A stretch of DNA of 64,000 nt from Bradyrhizobium sp. 170 (GTDB lineage: Bacteria; Pseudomonadota; Alphaproteobacteria; Rhizobiales; Xanthobacteraceae): NCBI RefSeq assembly GCF_023101085.1, contig NZ_CP064703.1:8213501-8277500 (forward strand), given 5' to 3'. Positions 8,791 to 17,911 of this stretch are shown piece by piece; position 1 is the stretch's first letter, and the number at the start of each line of letters is the position of its first letter. The translations under genes and the position numbers were made by a program. The notes below the pieces were generated by a model. That model was not told the DNA's origin. It did no database searches and saw only the letters and a list, made by a program, of their open reading frames with translations.

Positions 8791-11700
8791 TCAGATGAAG
8801 AGCAGGTTATCCGCCGTCAGGGACGTCACGCCGATGAGCGTGATGGATGCATCATGACCGAGATCGATGACCGTGTCGTGTCCGACGACGTGAACGGAAA
8901 GATGCGCGATGTCGGCGGCGATCGTCGATTCGATCTGGATGACGTCGTGACCTGGCGAATCCCCGGCCTTGAAATCGTGGATCACGTCGTGTCCGGCCGC
9001 CTCCTTGAAGACAAACGTATCGCCGCCCGCGCTGTTCATGATGTCGCTTGCGGCCGTTGAGGTCAGCGTGACGCCGGACGCATGGGCCGTCATGGTATGC
9101 GAGCCGTCTTGGTTGTCGAAGGTGGTCGCAAGCCTGTGCCCTGCCGCATCGAAAACATCGTGGCGTGCCGAATAGGCCTGGCCCGCGATGCCAAAAGTAT
9201 CGACGTCCCGGCTGCCGTCGGCATGCCGCGTCGTTTGCGAGATCAGGGCGCCATCTGGCGCGTAGTTGGATTGAAGATAGGACCCGTTGCCTTGTGTCAC
9301 CGTCTCCTGCACGAGGTGACCGGCCTGGTCATCCTTGTCGAGCGTCCTGGTCCCGTCGGCGTCGACGGTCTGCTTCAGCGCCAACGTTCCGTCGGAATGA
9401 AAACGTTCGATCAGCACGCTATGTCCGGCGGAATCGTTGACCACATGCTGCGAAGAATAGTCTTTGCCGACGATGCCGTAGCTGTAGATGTCGCGGGACC
9501 CGTCGGCGTGCCGCGTTGTTTCGCCGATCAAGGCGCCATCCGCCGCGTAACTGGACTGGACGTAGGAGCCATCCATCTGCGTGACCGTCTGCTGGGCGAT
9601 GTGCCCGGATTGGTCATATTGAACGAGTGTGCGGACGCCGCTGGCGTCGACCGTTTGCTTCAGGGCCAGCGTGCCGTCGGCATGGAACTGCTCGATCAGC
9701 ACACTGTGGCCGGAGGGATCGCTGATCACGTGCTGTGAAGCGTACGCCTTGCCGGCGATGCCATAGCTATAGACGTCGCGCGAGCCGTCGGCATGCCGGA
9801 TCGTTTCGCCGGTCTGCGATCCCGATGCATCGTAGGTGAACTGATCGAAGGAACCGTCGGCAAAACGCCTCAGGAAATTGCGGAGGTGACCCTCTGTGTC
9901 ATAGGTGGCGCTGTCGACCGAGCTATCGCCACTGACGATTTGCCGAAAGGCAAGATCGCCGTCGGAAAAGAAGCGCTCGACAAGAACCGTATGGCCGTTC
10001 GCGCCGATGACGTCATGCTCGGACGCATAATCCTTGCCGGTGATCCCCGACATATAGACGTCGCGCGAACCGTCGGCATGGCGAACCGTCTGGCTGGTGA
10101 TGTTTCCGGCGCCGTCGGTCGCCAGCACCTGAAGCGCATCACTGGAATGGCCCGACAGACTCGCCAGCAGATTTCCGGTTTCGACGGTGCCGTCGGCGAA
10201 CTCCAGAAATTCGACGTTCACGAGATGGTCGCTGCCGTCGCGGTCGGCAATCCGGTCGCGCACCACGAGCTGGCCGCCGACGATGGTGATGTCGTAGTCA
10301 CGGGCGCTGCCGGCGAATACCGCCGTATCGCTTCCATCTCCACCGTCGATGTCGTCAGTGCCAGTGGCACCTGCGATGAGATCGTCGCCGGCGCCGCCAT
10401 TGATCACGTCGTTGTCCGTCGATGCGCCAAGGAACCAGTCCTGGTGACTGGACGCGTCGACATGGATGTTGCGGACGTAAAGGTCGAACGAGCCGGGCGA
10501 ACTCGCATTGGTGGCGTCGGCGGGGGTGACGGCAACGCCGTTGATCAGAAAATCCTTGATGTGCAGCGCGCGTCCCGGCGTGGCATTCGCCAGCGAGATA
10601 TCGATGCTGCTGATCGCGCCGGGGTTCTCGAAGCTCACGGTAAAAGTCTGGTAACCCGCAGGGTCCACCGCCGGCTTGAATTCCAGCAATCCGGATACCG
10701 GCTTGCCGTTGACCAGGATCTGGGCCTGGGCGCCGACACCCTCGACCACCGAGCCGTAGCCCACCAGGGTAACGGTGGTGACGGCCAATCTACCGGGCCC
10801 GCCGGGCCCACCGACAATGACGTCATCCCCGGCTCCGCCGCGAATGACGTCATCGCCCAGGCCGGCGTTGATCACGTCGTTACCGCGGCCGAGATCGATG
10901 ATGTCGGCAACCGCCGATCCCGGCGCAGTGAGGCCAGGCACGGCCCCGTCGCCGTGAAAATACTGCGAGACGATGGCTTCGGCCGGCTTTCCCATGACGG
11001 AATAGCCGGTGCTCGAATATTGGTTGTTGAGATCCCATTGCCAGAGTTCGGCCCCCTTGAACCAACTGCCGCCATGGGTGGACCAGACCTGGAAGAAGGC
11101 GTTGTAGGCGTCCGCCTGCTCCATCACGTCAGGCGTGCCGTTGCTGGTCCATGATCCCGGCGCGATGGCGGTGCCGTCGATACTGCGATAGCCGACCTCC
11201 GTCATGAGCAGCGGCTTGTCGTATGTCGTCGCAAGCGAATGGAGAAAGTCGACCGGCGACTTGTAGTCGAAGGCGGCAGCGTAATAAGGATTGACCGGAA
11301 CGGAGGTCCACGCGTCGACCAGCTCCTGCACGGTCGGCGCGTGGCTGGCCGTCAACGGCGGATAGGTATTGACGCCGATCGTGTCGAGCTGATCCCAAAA
11401 ACTAACATGGGAAGCCTCGTCGGTCGCGGCCGCATAGGTCAGTTCGCCGTGATAGACGTCGCGGACCGCCGCAATAAGATCGGTCCAGTAGCCGCGATAT
11501 TGCTGGCCGGACAGGCTGCTCATCTCGTTACCGATGGCGAACATCTCGACGCCGCCGGCCTGCGCGATGGTGGCGAGATGGACGATCTCGGCCTTGTAGG
11601 ACGCGAAGAAGCCCGCCACATCCGCCGGCGCCAGGCTGGATACCCTGGTTCCATTCAACGTCGAAAGCGCCGCCTTGAAGAGTACCGACAGGCCGGCGTC

Positions 11701-11931
11701 ATGCGCGGCCTGGAAGCTGGTCAGCAGGCTGGCGTCGCTTTCGGTCTTGGCCGGATCGGCAAAGACCGAATTGGCGGTTCCTGTTTGCGTCCAGATCCGC
11801 GCCGTGAGCTCGATCGAGTTCGATCCGAGCGACGCAATCTTTTGAAATGCCTGCTTGGCCGAGGCGCTCGAGAACTGCCCGTTCCATTCGGACAACGCGC
11901 CAAAACCCTGAATGTCGAAGATACCTGCCAT
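8791..11931 (-). CDS. GH113-like glycoside hydrolase with CBM60-like module, RTX repeats and 95-residue repeats
   Basis: 1046 residues from ATG 11931 (GTG 11934 is also possible). Residues 1-325 form a TIM-barrel hydrolase with IGNEM (putative acid/base Glu) and MTEVGY (putative nucleophile Glu), as in GH113-type beta-mannanases. A short RTX block of G-x-G-x-D nonapeptides follows, then a beta-sandwich of about 110 residues resembling the calcium-dependent CBM60/CBM36 group, then more RTX-like sequence. Next come three and a half copies of a 95-residue repeat built around RHADGSRDVY, and a C-terminal region ending in L-L-F-I. No Sec signal is present; RTX repeats and the C-terminus suggest type I secretion. 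No type I exporter is seen nearby. Near the polysaccharide operon it may process secreted polymer. Confidence 0.82.
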   Translation of the reverse strand: MAGIFDIQGFGALSEWNGQFSSASAKQAFQKIASLGSNSIELTARIWTQTGTANSVFADPAKTESDASLLTSFQAAHDAGLSVLFKAALSTLNGTRVSSLAPADVAGFFASYKAEIVHLATIAQAGGVEMFAIGNEMSSLSGQQYRGYWTDLIAAVRDVYHGELTYAAATDEASHVSFWDQLDTIGVNTYPPLTASHAPTVQELVDAWTSVPVNPYYAAAFDYKSPVDFLHSLATTYDKPLLMTEVGYRSIDGTAIAPGSWTSNGTPDVMEQADAYNAFFQVWSTHGGSWFKGAELWQWDLNNQYSSTGYSVMGKPAEAIVSQYFHGDGAVPGLTAPGSAVADIIDLGRGNDVINAGLGDDVIRGGAGDDVIVGGPGGPGRLAVTTVTLVGYGSVVEGVGAQAQILVNGKPVSGLLEFKPAVDPAGYQTFTVSFENPGAISSIDISLANATPGRALHIKDFLINGVAVTPADATNASSPGSFDLYVRNIHVDASSHQDWFLGASTDNDVINGGAGDDLIAGATGTDDIDGGDGSDTAVFAGSARDYDITIVGGQLVVRDRIADRDGSDHLVNVEFLEFADGTVETGNLLASLSGHSSDALQVLATDGAGNITSQTVRHADGSRDVYMSGITGKDYASEHDVIGANGHTVLVERFFSDGDLAFRQIVSGDSSVDSATYDTEGHLRNFLRRFADGSFDQFTYDASGSQTGETIRHADGSRDVYSYGIAGKAYASQHVISDPSGHSVLIEQFHADGTLALKQTVDASGVRTLVQYDQSGHIAQQTVTQMDGSYVQSSYAADGALIGETTRHADGSRDIYSYGIVGKDYSSQHVVNDSAGHSVLIERFHSDGTLALKQTVDADGTRTLDKDDQAGHLVQETVTQGNGSYLQSNYAPDGALISQTTRHADGSRDVDTFGIAGQAYSARHDVFDAAGHRLATTFDNQDGSHTMTAHASGVTLTSTAASDIMNSAGGDTFVFKEAAGHDVIHDFKAGDSPGHDVIQIESTIAADIAHLSVHVVGHDTVIDLGHDASITLIGVTSLTADNLLFI
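9090..10105 (-). repeat. 285-bp in-frame tandem repeat inside the GH113-like gene
   Basis: A CCGTCGGC landmark (antisense of the A-D-G part of HADGSRD) recurs at 9215, 9500, 9785 and 10070, exactly 285 bases apart each time. This gives three full copies and one partial copy of a 95-codon unit. The two central copies are most alike and the outer ones more diverged, as expected from unequal crossing-over within the array. Confidence 0.9.
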
Positions 11932-12145
11932 CACCGCACTCCGTCTTTGTGCGACGGATAGCGCGAGGGATTAACGTTCAGCTTAAGATCGCTGCGGGTT
12001 TGTACGTGGTGGCCGACGATTTTTTTCAGCGCGGATTCTCGCGCTGAAGAATCGCCTCGCCGGTTCCAGCACGGGAACCTTGTCGTTCAATCGCGAAACG
12101 CAAGAAATCGATCTCGTGGATCAGGTTGATCGGAATCGGAATGCG

Positions 12146-13081
12146 TCAAGGACGGGATGCTTCGACTTTCTTCCAGGTCTGGTCGGGATCGAACCACGTC
12201 ATACGCTCGGCCAGCGACATCGTGTAGTCACCCAGATCCTTCTGGTAGACGGTGCCGGAATGATTCACGAGGAAGGTCATCACGCCTGAATTGCCATACT
12301 CCGCGGGATAGGCGAGCAGCGCAAATCCTCCGATCATCTTTCCCTTGACGACGTAGTTGAGCACTCCGCCGGGAGCGTTCGGTCCTTGCCGCGTCAGAAT
12401 GCGATAGTAGTAGCCGTGGTACGGCGTACGTCCTGTCCCGGCCTTGTATCCTTCCGCGGAGGCCTGCGCGACGAACTCGCCAAGTGGGCTCGCATCACCA
12501 TCCGACGCCGGCCAATAGAGGCCGTCCTTCTTGCCGGAGGAACTGACAATGCGCCGCGCATAGACGCCGGGCCCGGCACCGGTGCGGTCTTTTTCCGCAT
12601 ATTCGTTCTGCGCATCGACATAGGCCAGGCAGGTCTGAATCGCGTCGAGTTCGTTGCGTCCGATGCGCCGGTACAGGACTTCAAGCCGGCCGGCGGCTGT
12701 ATCGAACTTCCAGCTGGATTCCTGACGGATGAGCGGAATCGGGAGCGGGAAGTCGTCGGCTCCCACGACCAGAAACGCCTTGTCGCCTTCGACGGTCACA
12801 TTGTGCTTGGCATCGAAGGCTCCCACGAACCGTTCCCGCGCTTCGCGGTCCGCGACTTCATCGCCGGAGAACACGATCTCCACGCCATCGCGGCCGAGCA
12901 CCTTGAGGATATCTCTCGGCGCACCAGATCTGATGGCGACGGCGAGCGCTGTGGCGGCCTCCTCCGGTGTCTTGAAGACTTGCTGAGCATTGGCGAAAGA
13001 TAATCCAAGCAACAGAATGGCTGCCGCCGAGAGCGCGACGGCGTGTTTCCGACAGCTTTGCGTCAACCGAAGCCTGGTCAT
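12146..13081 (-). CDS. DUF2950 family exported protein
   Basis: 311 residues from ATG 13081, preceded by GAGG and only 2 bases after the stop of the DUF3300 gene. An upstream in-frame start would overlap that gene. The leader up to F-A-N-A-Q (about residue 33) is a Sec signal peptide. The body matches DUF2950, which is repeatedly found beside DUF3300 in Gram-negative genomes; the function of both is unknown. Expression should follow the FixK-type box in front of the DUF3300 gene. Confidence 0.85.
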   Translation of the reverse strand: MTRLRLTQSCRKHAVALSAAAILLLGLSFANAQQVFKTPEEAATALAVAIRSGAPRDILKVLGRDGVEIVFSGDEVADREARERFVGAFDAKHNVTVEGDKAFLVVGADDFPLPIPLIRQESSWKFDTAAGRLEVLYRRIGRNELDAIQTCLAYVDAQNEYAEKDRTGAGPGVYARRIVSSSGKKDGLYWPASDGDASPLGEFVAQASAEGYKAGTGRTPYHGYYYRILTRQGPNAPGGVLNYVVKGKMIGGFALLAYPAEYGNSGVMTFLVNHSGTVYQKDLGDYTMSLAERMTWFDPDQTWKKVEASRP

Positions 13082-13083
13082 CG

Positions 13084-14673
13084 TCACATCCTCGCGCGTA
13101 AGGGGATCTGCGCGCCGGCTGCGAGCCAATCCTTGTAGGTGAGGAACTTGAGCCCGAGCCTGTCGTAGTGAACCCGCAGATAACCATCGCCGCCGCGCGT
13201 CACTGCACCTGGCATGACCGCCTGCACTTCCTGCGCCATGACCCCGACATGGGCCTTGTCGCTGCCGAGATAGCTGAAGCGGTAATAGCCGAGGCCGTTG
13301 TCCAGATGTCCGAGCAGGACGACGTCGTGCTTCAGCGCAATATCGGAACGCCGGCCGCCACCGCCGCCGCGACCTCCACCGCCGCCAAACCCTCCGCCGC
13401 CGCGTCCACCGCCGGCAAACGCTGCACCGCCGCCTCCACCGCGGAAGCCGCCGCCAGCCATGCTTGCGCGTGACACGCCGGCACTGGCAAAACTTGCCTG
13501 GCCACGGGCGGAATGAGCATTGACTGCCCTGCCCGACGACACGTTCCTGATCGCCGTATCGCGCCCGCCCTTGTTGCCCGCGCCACTGGAACGGCTGCGG
13601 TCGGCTGTCGTGGCGCGATCGCCGCCTTTCGCACCACCACCACCTGCCTTGGCGCGGTCGCCTCCTTTGGCGCGGTCACCGGCCCCCGGCCGATCGGCGC
13701 CTGCGCGATCGCCGGCACGATCACCCGCGCCGGCGCGGTCCTTTCCCGTGTCGAGCACCTTCTGGCCGTCGCGGCCGCGATAATCCATCCGGTCGGCAGC
13801 GCCGGCCCGCAGGTTGTTGTTGCCGAATTTCTGCGCAACGCCGGCGTTGTTGTATCGGACCCCCTGGCGGTGCGCCGGATTGTGCTGCCAGGTGTTCCCG
13901 ATGTTGGTCGTCCTGTTGTAGTGATTGACGTAGAGGTTGCGGTTACCCCAGTTGAAGCCGCCGCCCCAGTAATTGCCCCAGCGCCCGATCGCCCAGCCGG
14001 CGCCGAATGCCAGGCCCGCGGCAATCACGCCGGCACCGATGTAGGATGGATAGCCGAAATAATACGGCGGATATTCCGCATAGGGCCAGTCACCATAGAC
14101 CGTCGCCGGATCGTAGTAGGGAACGTAGACCGTATCGGACTGTGCCTGCTCGATGACGATCACCTCCTTGTTCTCCTGTTGCTGAACGCTGACGTTCTGC
14201 TGCTTGTTGGTGACGAGCTTGTTGCGCGCCTGCGCCTTTGCGCGCAGCCGCTGTACCGCGTCCATCACGTCGGGCTGCTGCGCCAACACGGCATCGCCAA
14301 GATTCTTGGTCCAGTCGATCTTGTCGCTCATCGTCGCGAGGACATCGGGTGTAGCGGCCAGCGCCTTGACGCTGTCGTCCCATGCCTGCTTGTCGACCGC
14401 GGCCTTGAGCGCATCGCCTTTCAGATTCTTGTTGGTTTTTACCCAGCGGTCGGCCTGCACCGCCTCCAGGGGATAGGTCGAAGCCGCCAGCACATTGGCG
14501 AGCAGTTCATCGGGGTAAAGCGCGATCGGCGCGACCAGCGCATCGAGTTGTTCGGGTTTCAGTAAGGTCTGCTCAGGCTCCGGCGGTTTGCCATCGGTCG
14601 CCTGCGCCGCCGCAAGGCCCGGCGACGCTATCATGATGGCGAGTGCCAGCAGCAAGTTCCTGCAACGCAACAT
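13084..14673 (-). CDS. DUF3300 envelope protein with Gly/Ala-rich linker and C-terminal S74-like chaperone domain
   Basis: 529 residues from ATG 14673 (GGAG upstream); earlier in-frame starts lack that site. Residues 1-23 are a signal peptide. Residues about 30-240 match DUF3300, including Y-V-P-Y-Y-D-P and a glycine-rich membrane-seeking segment. A low-complexity stretch of D-R-A-G-type and poly-Gly repeats fills residues 290-440. The last 89 residues resemble the peptidase S74 intramolecular chaperone of phage tail spikes: SDIALK (Ser443, Lys448, same spacing as the Ser-Lys dyad), then GVMAQEV and a terminal Y-D-R-L-G. The usual arginine before L-K is alanine here. It probably acts in the periplasm or outer membrane. 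Confidence 0.83.
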   Translation of the reverse strand: MLRCRNLLLALAIMIASPGLAAAQATDGKPPEPEQTLLKPEQLDALVAPIALYPDELLANVLAASTYPLEAVQADRWVKTNKNLKGDALKAAVDKQAWDDSVKALAATPDVLATMSDKIDWTKNLGDAVLAQQPDVMDAVQRLRAKAQARNKLVTNKQQNVSVQQQENKEVIVIEQAQSDTVYVPYYDPATVYGDWPYAEYPPYYFGYPSYIGAGVIAAGLAFGAGWAIGRWGNYWGGGFNWGNRNLYVNHYNRTTNIGNTWQHNPAHRQGVRYNNAGVAQKFGNNNLRAGAADRMDYRGRDGQKVLDTGKDRAGAGDRAGDRAGADRPGAGDRAKGGDRAKAGGGGAKGGDRATTADRSRSSGAGNKGGRDTAIRNVSSGRAVNAHSARGQASFASAGVSRASMAGGGFRGGGGGAAFAGGGRGGGGFGGGGGRGGGGGRRSDIALKHDVVLLGHLDNGLGYYRFSYLGSDKAHVGVMAQEVQAVMPGAVTRGGDGYLRVHYDRLGLKFLTYKDWLAAGAQIPLRARM

Positions 14674-14727
14674 GGCCTTCTCCATTGCCAAACGAGACAA
14701 GCCAATCGCCGAAACGGCAGCGGACCC

Positions 14728-14741
14728 TTGATCAAGATCAA
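14728..14741. promoter_or_regulatory. FixK/FNR-type box TTGATCAAGATCAA
   Basis: A perfect TTGAT-N4-ATCAA dyad whose centre is 61.5 bases before the DUF3300 start codon. A class II site at -41.5 would give a leader of about 20 bases. It is the only evident regulatory signal for the DUF3300-DUF2950 pair. Confidence 0.75.
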
Positions 14742-14796
14742 AGGTCCAACTTCGACGCGAACTGTGCGAACAGGTTCGGGCCGCCTGTACTTGTGA

Positions 14797-16122
14797 TCAA
14801 GCCATCGCCTTGTCGCCGGGCCGTGCAGCCAGCAACGTTCGTCGGTCATGGACGAGGTTCTGAAGGCGATGCGCAGCCACGTTAAGAGTGGTAACATCAA
14901 GCGCGTTTTCGTCCCCTTCCGCTGCCTTCACGCGCTGCATCTGAAGGACTTTGTCGATCTCACGCTCGATTTCCGACAGCTCCGGCTCGCCCTCTGCCGA
15001 TCTTATGCGGCGACCGAGGGCGTAGAGTGAATCCAGCGCATGTTCGCTCTTGCGGGGTTCGCCGTCGCGAAGAAATTTCCACGCCGCCGCCGCCACCGAG
15101 ATCAGTGCGCCGAATATCATCGGGGCCAGAAAGATGGCGTTTCCCCATTGGTCCAGAAAACTTTCCTGCGTGCCGTTGTAGAAGGCGGCAGCACCGGGAT
15201 GGACCGGCAGATAAGCATCGGAATCGGTGCTGGGCGCGGTGATCTGCGCCAGCATTGGCAATTCGCCGAGCAGGTCTCTGCGCGCCTTCATCAACGCTTC
15301 CGCCAATGCGCCGGCCTGATCGTTGTCGAGTTGCTTGCTGGCAACCACGTAGAACGAAACTCTGAGCGTGGTTAGATCGTCGCCGGGAACTGGAGGCGAA
15401 CCGCGCAGCGTTCCTTTCGGGATATCGAAGCTTTCGTAGGCGCGCTGTTTCTCGGCAATGGCGCCGGCCGCATCGACAGGAATAAGGACCGGCGCGGCCT
15501 TCGGGTTCTGCAGAAAGAAGCCACGCAGCAGTGCCAGATATTTCTCAGCCAGGGGAACGACGATCAGAAGTGCGCGCACCTCTTTGGCTTCGAGCGCGCG
15601 CCGCGTCTCCGCGGGCGTGAGGTTGCGGAACGATACATTGGCACGGCCGAGATCGTACTCCTCCGTCAGGGCGCTGACGACCTTCCGGTTCATTTCACCG
15701 CCAACCACGCCGACGGTGACGCGTTTCAAGCCGGCGATGTATGTTATTTGGGATCCCGGGGGTGCAACCAGCAGTACGACGGCGCGTGCGAGGACAATAA
15801 TGGCCTGCGCCTGCGACAGGTCACCGACATCGCCGCGCACGACGGCAAGATCGGTCTTGTTCGACGAAAACATGTCGGCCGCCTCAAGCGCGCTTGTCGT
15901 CTCCACCAGTTTGAGACGTACCGGGGCATTCGCGGCAGCGAGCCGGCTTGCCAGCGCCGACATTAGTTTCGTGGCCTCGCCGTCGAGCGATCCGACCGCA
16001 ATGGTCAATGTCGTCGGCCGTGAATACCAGCGATAGCCGAACAGACCTGCTCCCGTCACCAGGACGACGACGCCTGCGACAAGGACCATCCGAAGCCATG
16101 ACGGCATTCTGATCGAATCCAT
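14797..16122 (-). CDS. TAXI-family TRAP-type binding protein with two membrane anchors
   Basis: 441 residues. A hydrophobic helix at about 12-32 anchors the N-terminus. The following 300 residues match the TAXI solute-binding family, with T-I-A-V-G-S near residue 40 and a D-L-A-V-V-R-G-D block near residue 92. A second helix follows near residue 350, then a charged helical cytoplasmic tail of roughly 70 residues. Ordinary TAXI proteins are free periplasmic receptors for a TRAP permease. Here no TRAP permease gene is present, and the partner upstream is an HlyD-type adaptor, so a sensory or non-TRAP transport role is plausible. Confidence 0.8.
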   Translation of the reverse strand: MDSIRMPSWLRMVLVAGVVVLVTGAGLFGYRWYSRPTTLTIAVGSLDGEATKLMSALASRLAAANAPVRLKLVETTSALEAADMFSSNKTDLAVVRGDVGDLSQAQAIIVLARAVVLLVAPPGSQITYIAGLKRVTVGVVGGEMNRKVVSALTEEYDLGRANVSFRNLTPAETRRALEAKEVRALLIVVPLAEKYLALLRGFFLQNPKAAPVLIPVDAAGAIAEKQRAYESFDIPKGTLRGSPPVPGDDLTTLRVSFYVVASKQLDNDQAGALAEALMKARRDLLGELPMLAQITAPSTDSDAYLPVHPGAAAFYNGTQESFLDQWGNAIFLAPMIFGALISVAAAAWKFLRDGEPRKSEHALDSLYALGRRIRSAEGEPELSEIEREIDKVLQMQRVKAAEGDENALDVTTLNVAAHRLQNLVHDRRTLLAARPGDKAMA

Positions 16123-16147
16123 ACGGCCTCACTGTTCACGGCCTCTA

Positions 16148-17380
16148 TCAATGCCCGCTCAGCACCAGCGTCTTGATCGGCAGCAGCAGAGCCTGGATTC
16201 GCAGTAACAGCGCGTGAACGAGGCCAACCGCATCGACCGCGTGCAAGCCGAAACTCTTAGCCGTGCTCAGCTTGCCGGACGAGATCAGCTCGTGATTGCT
16301 GGTGTAGGCGTTGACGATGCAACTGCTTCCCGCCGTCACGCCCTCGAGCCCGCCCTTGTAGAGCGGCTCCAGGAACACGAGAATCGTGCCCGGTCTTGCG
16401 ATATTCTGCGCTTCAATGAGCTGCTCTCCGCCACGGAACTGACCCGCTGCGATATAATCCTGAACGCCGGTGACGACCATCGGGATAATGGTCCATGGCT
16501 TGGAGATGCACGCCGCCTCGGCCACCATGCCGACCTTCATGACCTGGGCTTCGATCTGTCCGAAGCCCGCCTGCAGCGAACGCTGCCCTGCTCCCTCCGG
16601 AATCAGGATTCCGGCTGGCCGCATCAACGGATTGACGATGTCACCGACGCGAAGGAAGAACTGCTCCACGCGCCCCGCCACGCCGGCCCGGACGAAGGTC
16701 TTGTCATAATCGACCTGCGCCTGCGCCAATGCGGCTTCCGCACTTTCCCTCTCGGCCGGCAGAAGGGTCGAGACGCGCAACTCGGCGGATTGTTTTGAGG
16801 CGTTAGCCGCATCGAGCGATCCCTTGCGCCCATCGACCATGACCTGCAGCTTTTCGATGTCCCGCTGCGGTACGATCCCCGGGTTGCGCCGTTGCAGTTC
16901 GCTCTTCACATCCAATTCATCCTGAGCCTGCTGAACGGCGCTCTTCGCCTCCTGAATCTGGCCTTCCGTTTTCAGCACGTCCGCTTTTGCAGCGATCAGC
17001 GAAGCGTCGACTTCGGCGATTTTCCGCCGGGCCGTCTCCAGCGCAGCCTCCTGCTTCGAGTTGTCCAGCCTGAAAATCACAGCGTCCTTGGCGACGGGGG
17101 CGCTGTAATCGTGAAGGACCTCGGCGACACGTCCGTTGGTTTCGGGGAGGATTGGTACCGTCCTGAAGAACAGGGTCGCGTTGCTGGTCGACGGGTGGAA
17201 ATAGAAAATCAGGGTAATGAGTGAAACCGTGAGCATCAGGCAGGCGACGATGCCGTATCTCAGTTCGAACCAGACCGAAAAGAAGGTAATTTCCTTGCCG
17301 ATACGCTTGCCCTGGATATAGCGGCGGTACAGGTAATCCGGCAGGATCGTGAGCATGGAGCAGATGATCAGCTCAAGCAT
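16148..17380 (-). CDS. HlyD-type membrane fusion protein
   Basis: 410 residues from ATG 17380, overlapping the upstream gene by 8 bases. A membrane span lies near residues 45-66. A lipoyl/barrel-sandwich half follows, then a long helical hairpin of heptad character (about 110-230), the second lipoyl half and a beta-barrel, the order of HlyD/EmrA/YibH adaptors. Such proteins bridge an inner-membrane pump and the outer membrane. No pump or outer-membrane channel is encoded next to it. It is probably cotranscribed with the TAXI gene 25 bases downstream. Confidence 0.82.
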   Translation of the reverse strand: MLELIICSMLTILPDYLYRRYIQGKRIGKEITFFSVWFELRYGIVACLMLTVSLITLIFYFHPSTSNATLFFRTVPILPETNGRVAEVLHDYSAPVAKDAVIFRLDNSKQEAALETARRKIAEVDASLIAAKADVLKTEGQIQEAKSAVQQAQDELDVKSELQRRNPGIVPQRDIEKLQVMVDGRKGSLDAANASKQSAELRVSTLLPAERESAEAALAQAQVDYDKTFVRAGVAGRVEQFFLRVGDIVNPLMRPAGILIPEGAGQRSLQAGFGQIEAQVMKVGMVAEAACISKPWTIIPMVVTGVQDYIAAGQFRGGEQLIEAQNIARPGTILVFLEPLYKGGLEGVTAGSSCIVNAYTSNHELISSGKLSTAKSFGLHAVDAVGLVHALLLRIQALLLPIKTLVLSGH

Positions 17381-17822
17381 GACCGTGCACCTCCCGCTTT
17401 GACGCGCGCGGCTTCGGCTCTTCCGTCACCGCGAGGGCTGGAGCGTTGCCCGCCTCGCCAGCGACAACATCGTCCGGCGAAGTGCCCGCGATCTTCTCGA
17501 CCGAGCCTGCGATGCTGCGCAATGGCGTGCTGAAGTCCGGAAGGTCGATCATCGCAAGCAACAGCGCTCCGATCCAGAACAGGTGGATATGGGTGAACAG
17601 CGCCAGGAGCCCCAGCACAGCGACGATCTCGAACTGCAATTTCTGCGACTTGTGAGCCATCCGCTCGGGTAACGAGTGCAGTTTCAGATACAAGTTGCCG
17701 ACCGCCAGGACGCCGACAATCAGGAAGACACCCATCACGACCATCCAGACGTCCGTCTCGCCAGGCGCCGTGATGAAACCGGGCAAATGGTGCGGAGCCA
17801 GTGGATGAAGCTGATCGCTCAA
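17373..17822 (-). CDS. Small inner-membrane protein preceding the HlyD-type gene
   Basis: 149 residues from TTG 17822, preferred because GGAGG stands 5 bases before it; a GTG at 17834 would include that site within the gene. Two hydrophobic helices (roughly residues 28-48 and 68-90) are separated by a short polar loop, and the C-terminal third is polar and probably cytoplasmic. Small two-span partners of HlyD-like adaptors are known (for example DUF3302 beside YibH), but I do not recognise this one as a member. It is the first gene of the operon driven by the box at 17912. Confidence 0.65.
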   Translation of the reverse strand: MSDQLHPLAPHHLPGFITAPGETDVWMVVMGVFLIVGVLAVGNLYLKLHSLPERMAHKSQKLQFEIVAVLGLLALFTHIHLFWIGALLLAMIDLPDFSTPLRSIAGSVEKIAGTSPDDVVAGEAGNAPALAVTEEPKPRASKREVHGHA

Positions 17823-17911
17823 ATGTTCCTCCACGTCTTAAGCCAACATAGGTCCCAGAACCCGGCGCCCCTATAATCCCACCAACACTGATCGGCAGCC
17901 GCGCCCGACCC

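Noticed and set aside
9090..10105. Regular spacing that might suggest a CRISPR array
   Set aside because: The period is 285 bases, the repeats are in-frame coding units that vary along their whole length, and no short direct repeats with spacers or cas genes exist.
12025..12048. Hairpin TTCAGCGCG/CGCGCTGAA next to a T-run, as terminator of the DUF2950 operon
   Set aside because: On the operon's strand the run after the stem is A, not T; the T-run precedes the stem on the other strand. It may be a different structure but not a standard terminator.
13084..14673. S74-like tail-spike domain as evidence of a prophage
   Set aside because: No phage structural, lysis or integration genes lie nearby; the domain is fused to a DUF3300 protein with a signal peptide.
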